DNA from: Piper betle
Lineage: Eukaryota > Streptophyta > Magnoliopsida > Piperales > Piperaceae
Assembly: GCA_033002965.1 (NCBI GenBank)
Contig: JAURVB010008779.1
Coordinates: forward strand, 28,409 to 92,408
DNA length: 64,000 bases
Reading direction: 5' to 3'
A program made the translations under genes and the position numbers. The notes beneath the pieces are model-generated. The model saw only the letters and a list, made by a program, of their open reading frames with translations. It made no database searches and was not told the DNA's origin. Below are positions 11,038 through 23,237 of the stretch, piece after piece (the first letter of the stretch is position 1; each line of letters opens with the position of its first letter).

Positions 11038-14000
11038 TTTAAACCCCAATTCAGTTCACCCACGAACTAGACCGAAAATGCTACCAGCGACTAAACCATT
11101 CACTAATCTACTTAATTCGATTAACCTGACCCGGATATACCCTTGGCGTCTCAAGATGGGGATATAAGTATTCAATGCAACGATGAGATGCTTAGGCTCT
11201 AATGTGGTTTTAAATGAATACTATGATATGCCAACCACATTCAAAACAATGCAAGCTCATTAAAAATTCAAAAATAATAATAATTTTTAAGACAAAACGG
11301 GCAGAGTCTTCCTAAAAGTGCAATAGGGACCACCTTGTCAACAATAAACAATATATATATATATAACGATAAAAACTTAAAACATGGTCAAAACACCTAT
11401 TCACATTATAATCCTTTATCTTGTTGCATCAGATCCAATTCATTTTTGTTCATAATGATATCACGCCGACCATTTCATTAAATTCACACAACATTTCCTA
11501 CAACAAATTATTATAAAATTCATCTACCATAATTCATAGCAATTCATCACACTAAATTTTCATTCCATTTGACAGATACATGTGTGCAAAGTGCATCGCT
11601 GCTCCTCCGCAATCCCAATAGCACTCAGTCATTATGGTTCTCACCTATATATATATATATATATAATATAAAAATGTCAATAACGAGTGTTACTGGTCTA
11701 GAAATAACTAATAATTAGACTGACACAGGAGAGCTGACTCTCCTATTAAATAAAATCATTCATCTACTTATGCATTAGAAACTCTCATAAGGGCACTAAT
11801 TAGGAGCATTTGACCTCAGCTCAATTGCATCTCATTCTATGATTCCTCAACATTTTCAAATTATCCATTGCGCGGGAAAATCAATTATCCTAAAGCCCTC
11901 TATATCTTCTGTATCACTCATTGCTCTGATCAAAGAAGCCAAATACTCTTAGGTAGGTGCCTTCACTACAAGTCTAGACATGCATTGCATTGCAATACCC
12001 GTAATCCTCCACACTTCTCCGGGTTTGAGAAACTCAAAGGTGGAGTTGTTAAGATCCCTCAGGAATAGAACAACCCACTCACCAATCCAGAACCTGTTTT
12101 AACTGGCACGTGCAACTGCTCACTGTGCACATGAGTTGACTTTCCTTTATCTCACATCTCACTAAAAAGCCTAAAAAAATTGAATGTACATAAGTCTGGG
12201 TAGGGATTGTAATATAGTAAGTTCGAAGGCATCATGACAGGATGTGATTTTTCGAAAACAAACTCAATGGATCTCACTTTGAGGGTTATTAATTCGAAAA
12301 TTCATACAACTAAATGGCTCGTGCAGAGTGCAATACGATAAATCCACCACTCGACACGTCCGCTTCCCTACTGAAACAAATCATGATAGAGTGAATGAAT
12401 CAAACCAAAAGCAAGTCCTAAATAGACCTGATAAAAGCTCCAATCATATCCACACGCCTAGGCGGCTAGCTCCTACTCCGTACCTACACATCAAAACTAA
12501 AAGCTAACGCCCGCTATGATGCATTCACACATCCTAACTAACATACTCAACCATATCAGACATTCACATAAATCTACATCATGATTTTCTAGGCTATGTT
12601 GTAATTAATTAACAATTCGTACTTAATTGACCTAATTAGTTTATGGGCACTTATTTCATTACAATTCAAATCATACAAATTCATCTTATTTACAATCAAA
12701 ATATTTTATCTCGTCAATCAATCAAATCCTACCATGTTGTGTTAATAATTCTCAATTTTAATTAATTAGATTGGAGTTAATTATACCATGCGTCGTTGGT
12801 GATTGGCGACAATTAGGGTTTGTTGCACAGTGTAAAACCTATGATTCGAGTCAGGTTTTTATAGTCCAAACTGGTTGGTTCGACCATTATTTTTCATCGG
12901 GTCAATTTTAGAACACGCGTACCGAGCCGATGCCAGTCTTGTGTTATGAACCATGAGAGTCATGAATGCCCAAGTATATATTGATAACATCAATAAGACA
13001 GCAACAGAATGATTTATCAGAATATATGAGAGTATGCCCGGTTTTCTTTTTTTATTTTAATTAAATCGTAGAATTTTTTAGACCGAATAACGCATTAGGA
13101 CATGTTACAAGCAATTTGGGTTGGTTATTAGTTATAGAGCATTTCATTGTAATATTGTGTGTATTATGTTTTATAGGATTTTTTCCTGTTTTTCTAGATC
13201 TTTTAAAATTATTACAAGTTAGTATTATTTTTCTAGAGTCAGAGTCAAGAAGTTTTAATTACGAGACAACCATTTATTTTTCACATTGACCATTCATTTT
13301 TCTCACCGACCATTCGTTTTTCACGTCGACCTTTTTTCACACCCACCACTCATTTTCTACACAACCACTCGTTTTCTTCCCCCTAACATTTATTTATTCC
13401 ACACCTCTAACACTGTCACCATTCAACCACCACCATTCTCCTCACCTAACTTCCTTCTTCTTTTCTCCCTTCCCTCTTTCCCACGATCCTCAATCAAGCC
13501 GGCCACAACCTTGTCGCCATCACCGCATGACTGACGATTAGGTATAGAAATTTATCCAATTTTATTTGATTGTTTTATGATTTTGGTGTGATTGTAAATA
13601 GGTGTTGATTTAAATTTAAATGCATGTTAATGGATGATAATAATGAATTAGAGTTTGAATTTAAATACATGTAAATAGATGTTGTCTTGTATGGATTGAT
13701 GAGGAGTGTAGCATTCATGTATTACACTGGGCGTTAGTATTTAGTCTTAATGTGTAGGTACAAAGTAGAAGCTCGCCACCTAGCCGCGTGGACACGATTG
13801 GAGCTTCTACCAGGTCCGTTAGGACTCGTTTCTTATTCTACGCTCTATTCTATTGTGTATTGTTTTATTTACAGGACGAGTTACGTGGTGTTTCATTAGA
13901 TCCCACTTACCCCGGGCCATTTAATCAACTAGTTTTCCAAATTAGTAACCCTCGAGGATGAGACCCTAGAGTATGTTTTCGAAAACAAGATCCACCACAA

Positions 14001-16204
14001 GTTGCCTTCTGGCCTATTATATAAATCCCTTCCTAGACCTATATATAGTTTTATCGAGTTTTTAGTGAGACGAGAGATAGGAAAACTGACTTGTACGTAC
14101 CATGAGCGGGTACATGTACTAGTCAAAGCAGGCTCTGGATTACTGGGCGGGCTGTTCCAATCCCGAGGGATCCTAACAATTCCCGTTTTGCGTTCCTCGC
14201 ACCTAGAGAAATGTGGAGGTTTACAGGTATTGTTTAGTACATCGCATGTCCAAACTTGTGCTTCAAAGGGTACTAAAGGCGACTGTCTAAGAGTGCTTGG
14301 TCTTCGTGCTCAAGGCCAGGAGAATTATGGGGGTGAGGAGAGGTCTTAGGATACACTAATAGTCCCGAGGGACCAAAAAATAAAATGAGAAAATGCCGAG
14401 AGGCATCAACAACAACAAATCAATCAATTTAGGATGCTACCATGTCTACAACCCAATGGTTCCTCAATAGGTGCCCTTCAGAGAGTTCACAAGAAGTGTA
14501 TGAATTTTTCTTTCCTATGAGAGTTTGCTTTCATAGCCAGTTTGATATTAGTTATATTTTTGGACCAATAACACTTGTAATTGACGTGTTTTTATAATAT
14601 ATGTAGGTGATGATCATGAGTAGGGTGAGCCACCCTGGATGGAGGAGGAGTGATGACTTTTGCATACACACATGTCAGATGATAGCATGTTTAATAATTG
14701 AGGATAATGTAATGAAAAACAATACATGATGATGTGGTGTGATATGATATATGTTATAGTAGAAAGATTGCTAACGATAACATGTTAATTAATATGTTTA
14801 GATATTGAATAAGTACACCAAGTAAGTCAAGGCCCAGGATTAAGGAGAAATGTGAATATAATGCATAGATGGGTTAAGACCCAGTTAAGTAAGATGAAGG
14901 TAAATAAGTAGTTGAGTCAAGACTCAATACAGAAATGAATTATACAGTTGAATGAATTTATTGTGTGAATATTTTATTAATTATTTATATACATAATATA
15001 TATATATGTTGATTTGACAGGGGTGGCCCTTAATTGCACTTTTAGGGAAGACTCTTGTCCGTTTTATTTTACAATTTTTATCGATTTTATCGTAGGTATT
15101 TTGGTATGCAAAATTGGTTGTCATGTCATCCATGTAGTAACATGTTAGGTTTATTTTTGTGCATTTATGCATGTATAGTGATAAACAATTTCCATCTCGA
15201 AACACCAATAGTAGATCCGTAGGAGCTGGGTTCGGGTTAGTTGACCTAACCTGGACCAGTGATATTCTAGTTCGGTTCCCAAGCATGAACCGGATTTTGG
15301 GTGTTACACGCGGTTTGGGACTCGAATTCGGCACCCGTTGGCATCCCAAGATCAATCGGGTTTGGCATATTAATTCGGCAAAAATGGAGATATTTTTGGG
15401 GAATTATAACAAATTCGATTTTCGATGGTTTTTCGGTGGCTTCCGATGACTTTTCTGGCGAGTTGAACGGGGATGTGGGTTGGCACCGGCTCAATGAGTT
15501 TGACACAACTACGATGACGGCAAGGGCGAAGGTGGTGGCAATGATCGACAACCGTGAGTTGGCTGGGGTTGATCAGCCTCAACAGGTTGCCATGGTCAAA
15601 AGGGAAAGCAACAGCGGCAGAATGGTGTCAGGACTGTGGCACGTTCTAGTGGTGTGAGGGCGTCTTGGAGGCCAAGATGGCTAGAGGCTGCTTGGCGACA
15701 CTCTGGTGGAGACGGCAGTGCGGCGGCCGGAAGTGGCGTTGGGGTGAGGGTTGGTTGGCAATCTCATGAGTAAAAGCTGACTTGACTCTTTCTCCTCTCA
15801 AAAATAATAATTAAATCTTAATAAGTTCTAAAAAAATCCAAAAAAATATGGAAGAATACCATAAAATATAATACACTCAATAACATCAAAATGATGTGTT
15901 CTATAAATAATAAACCACCCAAAGTGCTATATAACTCGGTGAGATGTGTTATTCGACCTAAAACTAATTCTATGATCAAATACACAAAAAAATAGTTGTA
16001 TACTATCATATACTCTGATAACTAATTTCTCAACATTTTTCTGACATTATTATCATATGCTTAGGAACACTTGACCTTCATCGCTCATAACATACAGTTG
16101 GCCTCGGCTCAACACGCTGGTCATGAAACTGACTTAGCTCGAACCAACGCCTGAACCAACTGATTCATTAATGTAAAACTCTGACTCGAGTCATGGGTTT
16201 TACA
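11038..16204 (-). mobile_element. TG...CA family copy A, interrupted by copy B
   Basis: Read in the orientation that starts TGTAACACCCC, this copy spans 11038-12830 and resumes at 15314-16204, about 2.7 kb in all. The join is clear: the left part stops just after the GGCGACAATTAGGGTTT block, and the right part continues with the GGACTCGAATTCGGC block that follows it in uninterrupted copies. It ends ...CATGGGTTTTACA. The flanks ATCGC and ATTGC form a 5-bp target duplication differing by one CpG-type change. No protein is encoded. Best reading: a solo LTR of a retrotransposon; a non-coding element of another kind is not excluded. Confidence 0.75.
12831..15308 (+). mobile_element. TG...CA family copy B, nested in copy A
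   Basis: It starts TGTAAAACCTATGATTCGAG and ends CCGGATTTTGGGTGTTACA, the two signature ends of the family, and lies opposite in orientation to copy A. The flanking pentamers are CACAG (12826-12830) and CGCGG (15309-15313). These become identical if two CpG sites on one side have decayed to CpA, which suggests an authentic and methylated target duplication. Length is 2,478 bp. The usual GC-rich block is shortened and replaced by pyrimidine-rich repeats (13260-13520). No coding capacity was found. Confidence 0.8.
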
Positions 16205-17297
16205 ATTGCTTCCTTTTAATCTGCCTTAAGAAAACCAATACCCTTGAGAAGATCCTCCAAAAGAAGAAGAATAGAAGTGAAATCTTAAATTCGTCTATGA
16301 ATAACCCTTTTACAGTTAGAAGTAATAGAGTTCTCTTTATGCAAGTCAGTTTTCTAATTTTATAATTATCCAAGCTTTTCTCGCATCAGTGCTACAACCT
16401 TCACCCACTAGTGTCACAGCACTCACCTATATTTTACTCTTCCCATGTCCCTTAGTGTCACAGCCTTCAAAACCGTGAGCTTCGGCGCCGCGAAGCTGTG
16501 TCTACATATCTTTTCTTCCTTTTCACAACATCATGGCCCTTGAAGCTAGGAGTTTAAGCGTCACTGCCATGAGCTAATTCCAAATTTCGTTATTTTATTC
16601 TTCATTTTGTCACTCAATCCCCTGCGGTCTTCTCAACTCACTCGTATAAAACCCATGATGTAACACCCCAAATCCAGTTCACGCTCGTGAACTAAACCGG
16701 CATGTTACAGGCCCCAGTAGGGGTGGGCGCGGACGTCCAAATTTATCTGTCTGTCCGATATCTGAAGCATGTCCGACAGAATTTGACCGATCAAATTCGA
16801 CTGAATTAAAAAAAACTAAACATGGACATTTTTTTATTCGACCGAGTGTTAATTTTTTATATCAATAATATAAATGTCTTCAACATTTGTAAGACTAATA
16901 TTATAGTTTATGAAAATTTTAAAATATAAATATACAGTAAAATTAATTAAGTTTATACATAAAATTGATATTTAATATCTTAAATATCCAAAAATGACAT
17001 ACATATAAAAAGGATAAAAGTCACTCTTATATTTAGGAATTTAGAACTATACATTCACATGAATAATCATATAAAACCACTTATAATTTAGTTAACATGC
17101 TCTAAATTTTTAAAGTCAAACAAAAAATAATCTACGTATAGAAACTTTAAAATAATCATTGACATCAAAATATAGTCCAATATTGCATATATTTCAAAGA
17201 TAAAATATTGTAATAATTGATTCTTCATCTAGCTCACCTACATAAAAAACAAATACAAAAAAGTTAATTACTCATGTTTTATATCCTATTTATTTTA

Positions 17298-17402
17298 AAA
17301 TTAGGATATTTCTCTTCAATATGCCTATATAAATAAGTAGTTTCATAACTTTCAGTTCCCTCAAACTTCTTTTTACAATAACGACAAATATGAGATGTTC
17401 CA
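17298..17402 (-). pseudogene. BED zinc-finger remnant of hAT transposase
   Basis: Minus-strand reading gives HICRYCKKKFEG, then YLYRHIEEKYPNF. The C-x2-C pair and the later RH spacing fit the BED zinc finger that opens many hAT transposases and binds transposon ends. Only this N-terminal domain is visible; flanking frames contain stops and no catalytic or dimerisation region remains. Its presence supports assigning the enclosing element to hAT and sets its coding strand as minus. Confidence 0.75.
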
Positions 17403-17576
17403 TTCTTTTAATGTTTTCTATCAAAATAAGCGCATACACCGGATGTATCTCATATATTCTCTTTCTTTACCAATCGAATTTTTGCTATCATTTTCACCTC
17501 TACTTTATTCAGTTACATTTAATAATAAACTTGTAAGATCCATCTTCGAAAAAAATATATCACATTATAAATATAA

Positions 17577-18455
17577 TGTAAAACCCGCAATCTGAGTCAG
17601 GGTTTTATGCTTATGAACTGATCGGTTCAATCGTCGGTTCGAGTCGAGTATGTTTTAGAATACATGTACTGAGTCGACACTGGTCGGGTGTATGAGCCAT
17701 GAGGGTCATGCCTACCCAAGTATATGATGATAACATCATGAAAACAACAGAAAAGAATGAGTTATCAAAATATATGAGAGTATGCCAATTATTTTTTTAT
17801 TTTATATATAGTTGATCGTGGAATTAGTTTAGGCTATTTACCGCGTTAGGACGCGTTACGGGGAATTTGGGTGGGTTGTTAGTTATAGAATGTCATTATG
17901 ATGTTGTAGTGTTTATTTTATTTTATGGGATTTTTTCTAATTTTATGGATTTTTTTAAAGATTTATTTCGAGTTAGTTATTATTATTAACACGAGACATG
18001 GGTAAGTCAAGTCTTATTTACGATATTGCCATCAATCAAACCCCCACCCATTTTCTCTTCCCCGTCCAAACACTTGTTGCGCCGCCCCCTTGTCGGGGTC
18101 GCTGCCGCTGATGTCGCCCTACCGCTGATCGTCGCCACTAGGCCCTGCCACAGCGTTGCCGTGATGCCCGGGGCGCCCCTGCCGTAGCCCAGCCTCCACG
18201 ACTCTGAAATCGCCGAGCCTAGCGACGTGCTCGCATCTTCGATTCTGCCGTCGACCACCGTTGCCGCGGTCGTCCAGTCACCGCTTTGACATTGCCAACC
18301 CTCCCACGGCCTTCCCCGACAAGAGCGGAGCCCATCGCCGCCCAGGCCAGCCGGATCTAGTCACCCACCACCAACCGTTTAGCCATTTTTTGGCTAGCCG
18401 CCACCTCCGCCGAGCACGTCGACGTCATAGATGCGTCAGGCTCACCGAGGTTCCA
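17577..18455 (+). repeat. 5' fragment (D) of the TG...CA family inside the hAT element
   Basis: It starts TGTAAAACCCGCAATCTGAG and follows the other members block by block: ACCCAAGTATATGATGATAAC, GAGAGTATGCC, the Ser/Pro-rich GC block, and CGGATCTAG. Similarity fades near 18455, well before the family's 3' half. The rest of the copy is absent, so it is either a captured fragment or a copy that was later truncated. Confidence 0.75.
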
Positions 18456-21400
18456 GCGGAGGTTTGCTGGCAGCGCAAAGCACGGCAACGGAGGGCAAGC
18501 GGTGGAGGCAGCGGTGACACAGAGGGCTTCAGACTGTCTATGGACACTGCTTGGGCCCGACGGGCAATTCAATGTCGTCGGTTGGACAAATTTTATCCGA
18601 CAAAATTTTGGACGGACACGGGCAATAATTCGTCTAATGTCCGTCCGACCGATGCCCACCACTAGGCCCCAGTTAGGTTGGCTAACCCGAACCCAACTCG
18701 TGCGGATCTAATCTTGGCATCTTAAGATGAAGAGACAACTCATCATACATGGATGAATGTTCAGAATCCTAACATGATACTATATGGATGACATTCAAAC
18801 TAATTTACACACCAATACAATTACGATCAAAATCGCATAAAAATTCTGAAATACAACGGACAGAGTCTCCCCTAAAAGTGCAATTAGGGTCCAGACTATC
18901 AAAATAATATATACAAGTATATATGCATATATCAACAATTTCATTCACAGACAATCTAATATGTTGTAAACTCATTCTAGAACTTGGGTCTCAACCCACA
19001 ACGCTTCCACTGCGCAATATATTCATGTTTCACATTCTATCATCATGTCTTAACATTTAATCATGTCACATCATCATGTCTCAAGCATATAATCACACCA
19101 TTCACCATATAATAACATCATAAACATAATATAATCACTCAATCGATTGACATGTGTGCAAGCGACAATAGTGCTCCTTCGTCCAAACTGGATCCTCCAA
19201 CTCGTGATTATTACCTACATATAGTATAAAAATATGTCAGTAACAAGTGTTACTGGTCTGGAAAATAAAATAACTATAACAAGCTGGCTATGAGAGCAAA
19301 CTCTCATATGAAAGAAAATATCATATACTCCTCGTGAATACTCTGAAGGGCACCTACTAAGGAGCCATTGGGCTGCAGACCCGATAGCATCCCGAACTGA
19401 CTGATCTATTGCTACTGATGCCTCTCTCGGCATTTTCTTACTTCATTTTCTGGTCTCAAATCCTAAGCCCTCTCCTTACCTTCATATTTCTCCTAGCTGG
19501 CCTTGAGCACGAAGGCCGAGTACTCTCAGGCGGCCTTTAGTACCCTTTAAACCACAAGTCCGAACATACGCTATACTAAATAGTACCCGTGAACCTCCAC
19601 GTTCTCCGGGTGTGAAGAACTCAAACGCGGAGTTGTCAGGATCCCTCAGAAATGGAACAATCCACTGCACTAATCCAGAGATTGCTTTGACTGTCACGGC
19701 ATTTGCTCATTGTACGTGCAGTCAGTTTCTCCATCTCTCGTCTCACTGAAAACTCGATAAAATTATATATATAGGCATGGGAAGGAATTTATATAATAGG
19801 CCCGAAGGCAACTTGTGGTGGATCTTGTTTTTGAAATTATCCTTGAGGGATCTCATCCTCGAGGGGTTATTAATCCGGAAAATTATTCGGTTAAATGACC
19901 CAAGTTAAGTGGGATACAATAAAATGCCACTTAACCCGTCCTATAAATAATAAAATAAACATACAATAAAAGAGAACATAAAATAGAGATGAGTCCTAAA
20001 CAGACATGGTAGAAGCTCCAAGTGTGTCATCACGCCTAGGTGGCAAGCTCCTACTCCGTACCTACATATCAAATCTAGAAGCTAACGCCCGCTAACTAAA
20101 TGATGCGTCAACTCGACATGACCATCACACTCACAATGCAAACAACATCCATCAACAATCAAATAATCATAAATGTGAAAATAATTCTAACTCATCCTAT
20201 TCATATCAATTTTGTTATATTTTTCTAAGTTACGTCGTGATCAATTATCATGACTCAAATTACTTTGCTATATCACTTACTATTCATTCACTGTTAATCA
20301 CGTCATGCACTTACCACTTCATCCATAGTCAAACATTTACTATGATAATTAATCAATCCTAACATGTTGTGCTAACAATCATCAAGTTTAAATAATCAAA
20401 TTAGAGGTAATTATACCTCCCGTCATCGGCAATCCGCAACTATTAGGATTTCATGCTCGTCTCGGAGCTAGAATTCGACGCTCGACAGCGTCCGAAGTCG
20501 ATCATGTTCGACAAGATGAACTCGGTGGAAGATCTGCCAAATTCCTGTAAATCTAGTTTTCTGGTGGGTTTCGGTGGTTTTCCAACAACTTTCCAGCGGT
20601 TTTCCCGTGGCAATCGCCGGCGGCATCTACTGGCTGAATAGGGGTCATATTGGATACCATTGGAACTAGCTCAGCGAGCCCAACACGTCCACGACGTCGA
20701 CGTGGTTGGCCGAGGCGGTGGCTGGCAGGAAAATGGCTAAAATAGGGGCGACGACAAAGGGTGACTAGATCTGGCTGGCCTGGGCGGCGATGGGCTCTGC
20801 TCTGGTAAGGGAGGGTCGTGGGTTGGTTGAAGACATCGAGGCGACCACTCGATCGCGGCGGCGACAATCACCAGCGACGTGATTGGCGATGGAAGCGGTG
20901 GCGACAATCACCGTGGCGAGGATAGGCAACCCGATCTGTGGCAGGGTGGCGTCCATGGCAGCGGCGGCGACTCACATTGGGGCGGCGTCGGGGAAAGGTT
21001 TTGGGCGAGGAAGGCGTTGGGAGGGAAGAAAAGGGCTGGTGGCAAACTTGTAAATATTACTTGACTCGTCTTTGGCTCGAGTCAAGAATAATAATTAAGT
21101 TACCGTAAATCCTAAAATAATTCCATAAAGAATTGGGAAAAATCCCATAAAATCAAACAAACACCAAAACATCATAATGATATGCTCTAGAACTATCAAC
21201 CCACCCAAACTGACTGTAACGCGTCCTAACACAGTAAACGACCGAAGACTAATTCTACGATCCACTATATATAAAAATAAAAAAGTAACTAGCATACTCT
21301 CATATATTATGATAACTCATTCTATTCTGCTGTATTCATGACGTTATCATCATATACTTGGGTACGCATGACCCTCATAGCTCATACACACGACTGGCAT

Positions 21401-23188
21401 CAACTCAGTACACGTGTTATAAAACTGACTTGACTCGAAAATAATGGTCGAACCTACCGATTCTGAATATAAAACCCTGACTCGAATCGCGGGTTTTACA
21501 CACGATCCTAGTCAGGGTTTTATACTCATGAACCGATCAGTTTAGCAGTCGATTCGAGTCGAGTTAGTTTCAGAACACATGTACCGAGCCGACGCTGGTC
21601 GTGTGTATGAGCCATGAGGATTATGTGTACCCAAGTATATGATGATAACGTCATGAATACAACAAAAAGAATGAATTATCAGAATATATGAGAGTATTCC
21701 AGTTTATTATTTTTTTATTTTTATATATAGTGGATCGTAGAATTAATTTTAGGTCGTTTACCGCGTCAGGTGGGTTAATAGCTATAGAGCATGTCATTGT
21801 AATGTTGTGGTGTGTATTATAATTTATGGGATTTTCCTTTACAAGCTAGTTATTATTTTTTACTCGAATCGGAGTCAAGTCAATACTTATTTACGATATT
21901 ACCATCGACTGCCCCCAACCCTTTTTCTTTCCCCAAACCCTCAATCGCCACCACCTTCACTCCTGCCGCCGCTGCTGACGGTGACCTGCCGCTGATCATC
22001 GCTGCCAAGCCCAGCCGCGGCGTTGCCGTGTCGCCCCGAGCACCCCGGCCGTCTTCAAGCCTCCACAACGTGAGGAAGCTGGGCCCTTATGCCACGCTTC
22101 TGTCGCCGATCGCACCGCCGGCGACCGTCGCTGCGATCCAATGGTAACCTCGACACCTTCAATCCTCCAGTGACCTGCCCCAATAGGAGTGGAGCCTAGC
22201 CCTGCCCACATCGGTCAAATCTCTTCACCTATCACCGCCGCCTCTGTTATTGCCCTTTTCTTGCCAGCCGCCACCCCCACCAACCGTGTCAACATTGTAG
22301 ACTCGTCGGGCTCGCCAAACCGATGCCAACGGTACCCAATGCCACTACTATTCTACCAGTAGACGCTACCGGCGACTGCTGCCGGCAAACCACTTAAACT
22401 GCTGGAACCCTACCAAAAAATCGGATTTGCGGGAAGTTGTCGGATCTTCCGCCAAGCTCATCCAGTCGAACCCGATCGAATTTCGGACGCCAACGAGCGC
22501 CGGATCCGAGCTCTGAGACGTGCGACAAAACCCTAGTTGTCGTTGATTGTCGACGACAAGAAGTATAATTACCTTCGATTTAATTATTTAAAATTGATGA
22601 TTGTTAGCACACTATGCTAGGATTGATTAATTGTCGTGATAAATGTCTGATTGTGAATGAAGTAATGATGTGCATGCTTTGATTGATAGTGAATGAATGC
22701 TAGTGATCTAAATAAGTAAATTAAATTTGAGCATGCTAATTGACTGCAACATAACTTAGAAAAAAATGTAATAAAATCAGTGTGAATAGAGTGATTTAGG
22801 GATAGTCTATGGATGAGTATTTGGTGGATGATGATTGCGTTGTGAGTGTGATATCATGACGAGTTTGATCAGTTAGCGGGCATTAGCTTCTAGATTTGAT
22901 GTGTATGTACGGAGTAGGAGCTCGCCGCCTAGGCGCGAGGACACACTTGGAGCTTCTACCAGGTCCTTTTAGGACTCATCTCTATTTTATACTATATTCT
23001 ATTGTATGTCTGTTTTAATGTTTGCAAGACTGGTTAAGTGGTGTTTTATCGGATTCCACATAACTCGGGTCATTTAGCCAAATAGTTTTTCGAATTAATA
23101 ACCCTCAAGGATGAGATCCCTCGAGGATGATTTCAAAACAAGATCCACCACAAGTTGCCTTTGGGCCTATTATATAAATCCTTTCTTA

Positions 23189-23191
<3 letters not shown>

Positions 23192-23235
<44 letters not shown>
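23192..23235. repeat. (AT)n microsatellite
   Basis: About 44 bases of uninterrupted alternating A and T within copy E, at a place where other family members carry only a short TATATA tract. Confidence 0.95.

Positions 23236-23237
<2 letters not shown>

Larger units (their letters stand above)
16718..18664 (-). mobile_element. Non-autonomous hAT transposon with captured or acquired repeat fragment
   Basis: The ends are TAGGGGTGGGCGCGGAC and, on the other strand, TAGTGGTGGGCATCGGTC. The exact 8-mer GGCCCCAG flanks both sides (16710-16717 and 18665-18672), a textbook hAT target duplication. Length is 1,947 bp. A BED zinc-finger remnant is readable on the minus strand near 17300-17400. The stretch 17577 to about 18455 is a fragment of the TG...CA family, not hAT sequence. 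The remaining transposase is missing, so movement would have needed another element. Confidence 0.9.
16659..21499 (-). mobile_element. TG...CA family copy C, nested in copy E and carrying a hAT insertion
   Basis: The copy starts TGTAACACCCCAAATCC at 16659 and ends GAATCGCGGGTTTTACA at 21499. It is interrupted by the hAT element at 16718-18664. Without that insertion and its duplicated 8-mer the copy is about 2.89 kb. The flanks CATGA (16654-16658) and CACGA (21500-21504) are a 5-bp target duplication with one CpG-type change. The first 51 bases form the terminal palindrome seen in all members. No open frame of interest was found. Confidence 0.8.

Noticed and set aside
16410..16530. Possible gene fragment around AGTGTCACAGC repeats
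   Set aside because: Three loosely similar AGTGTCACAGC words fall in the S2 host repeat; no open frame or structural RNA fold was evident.
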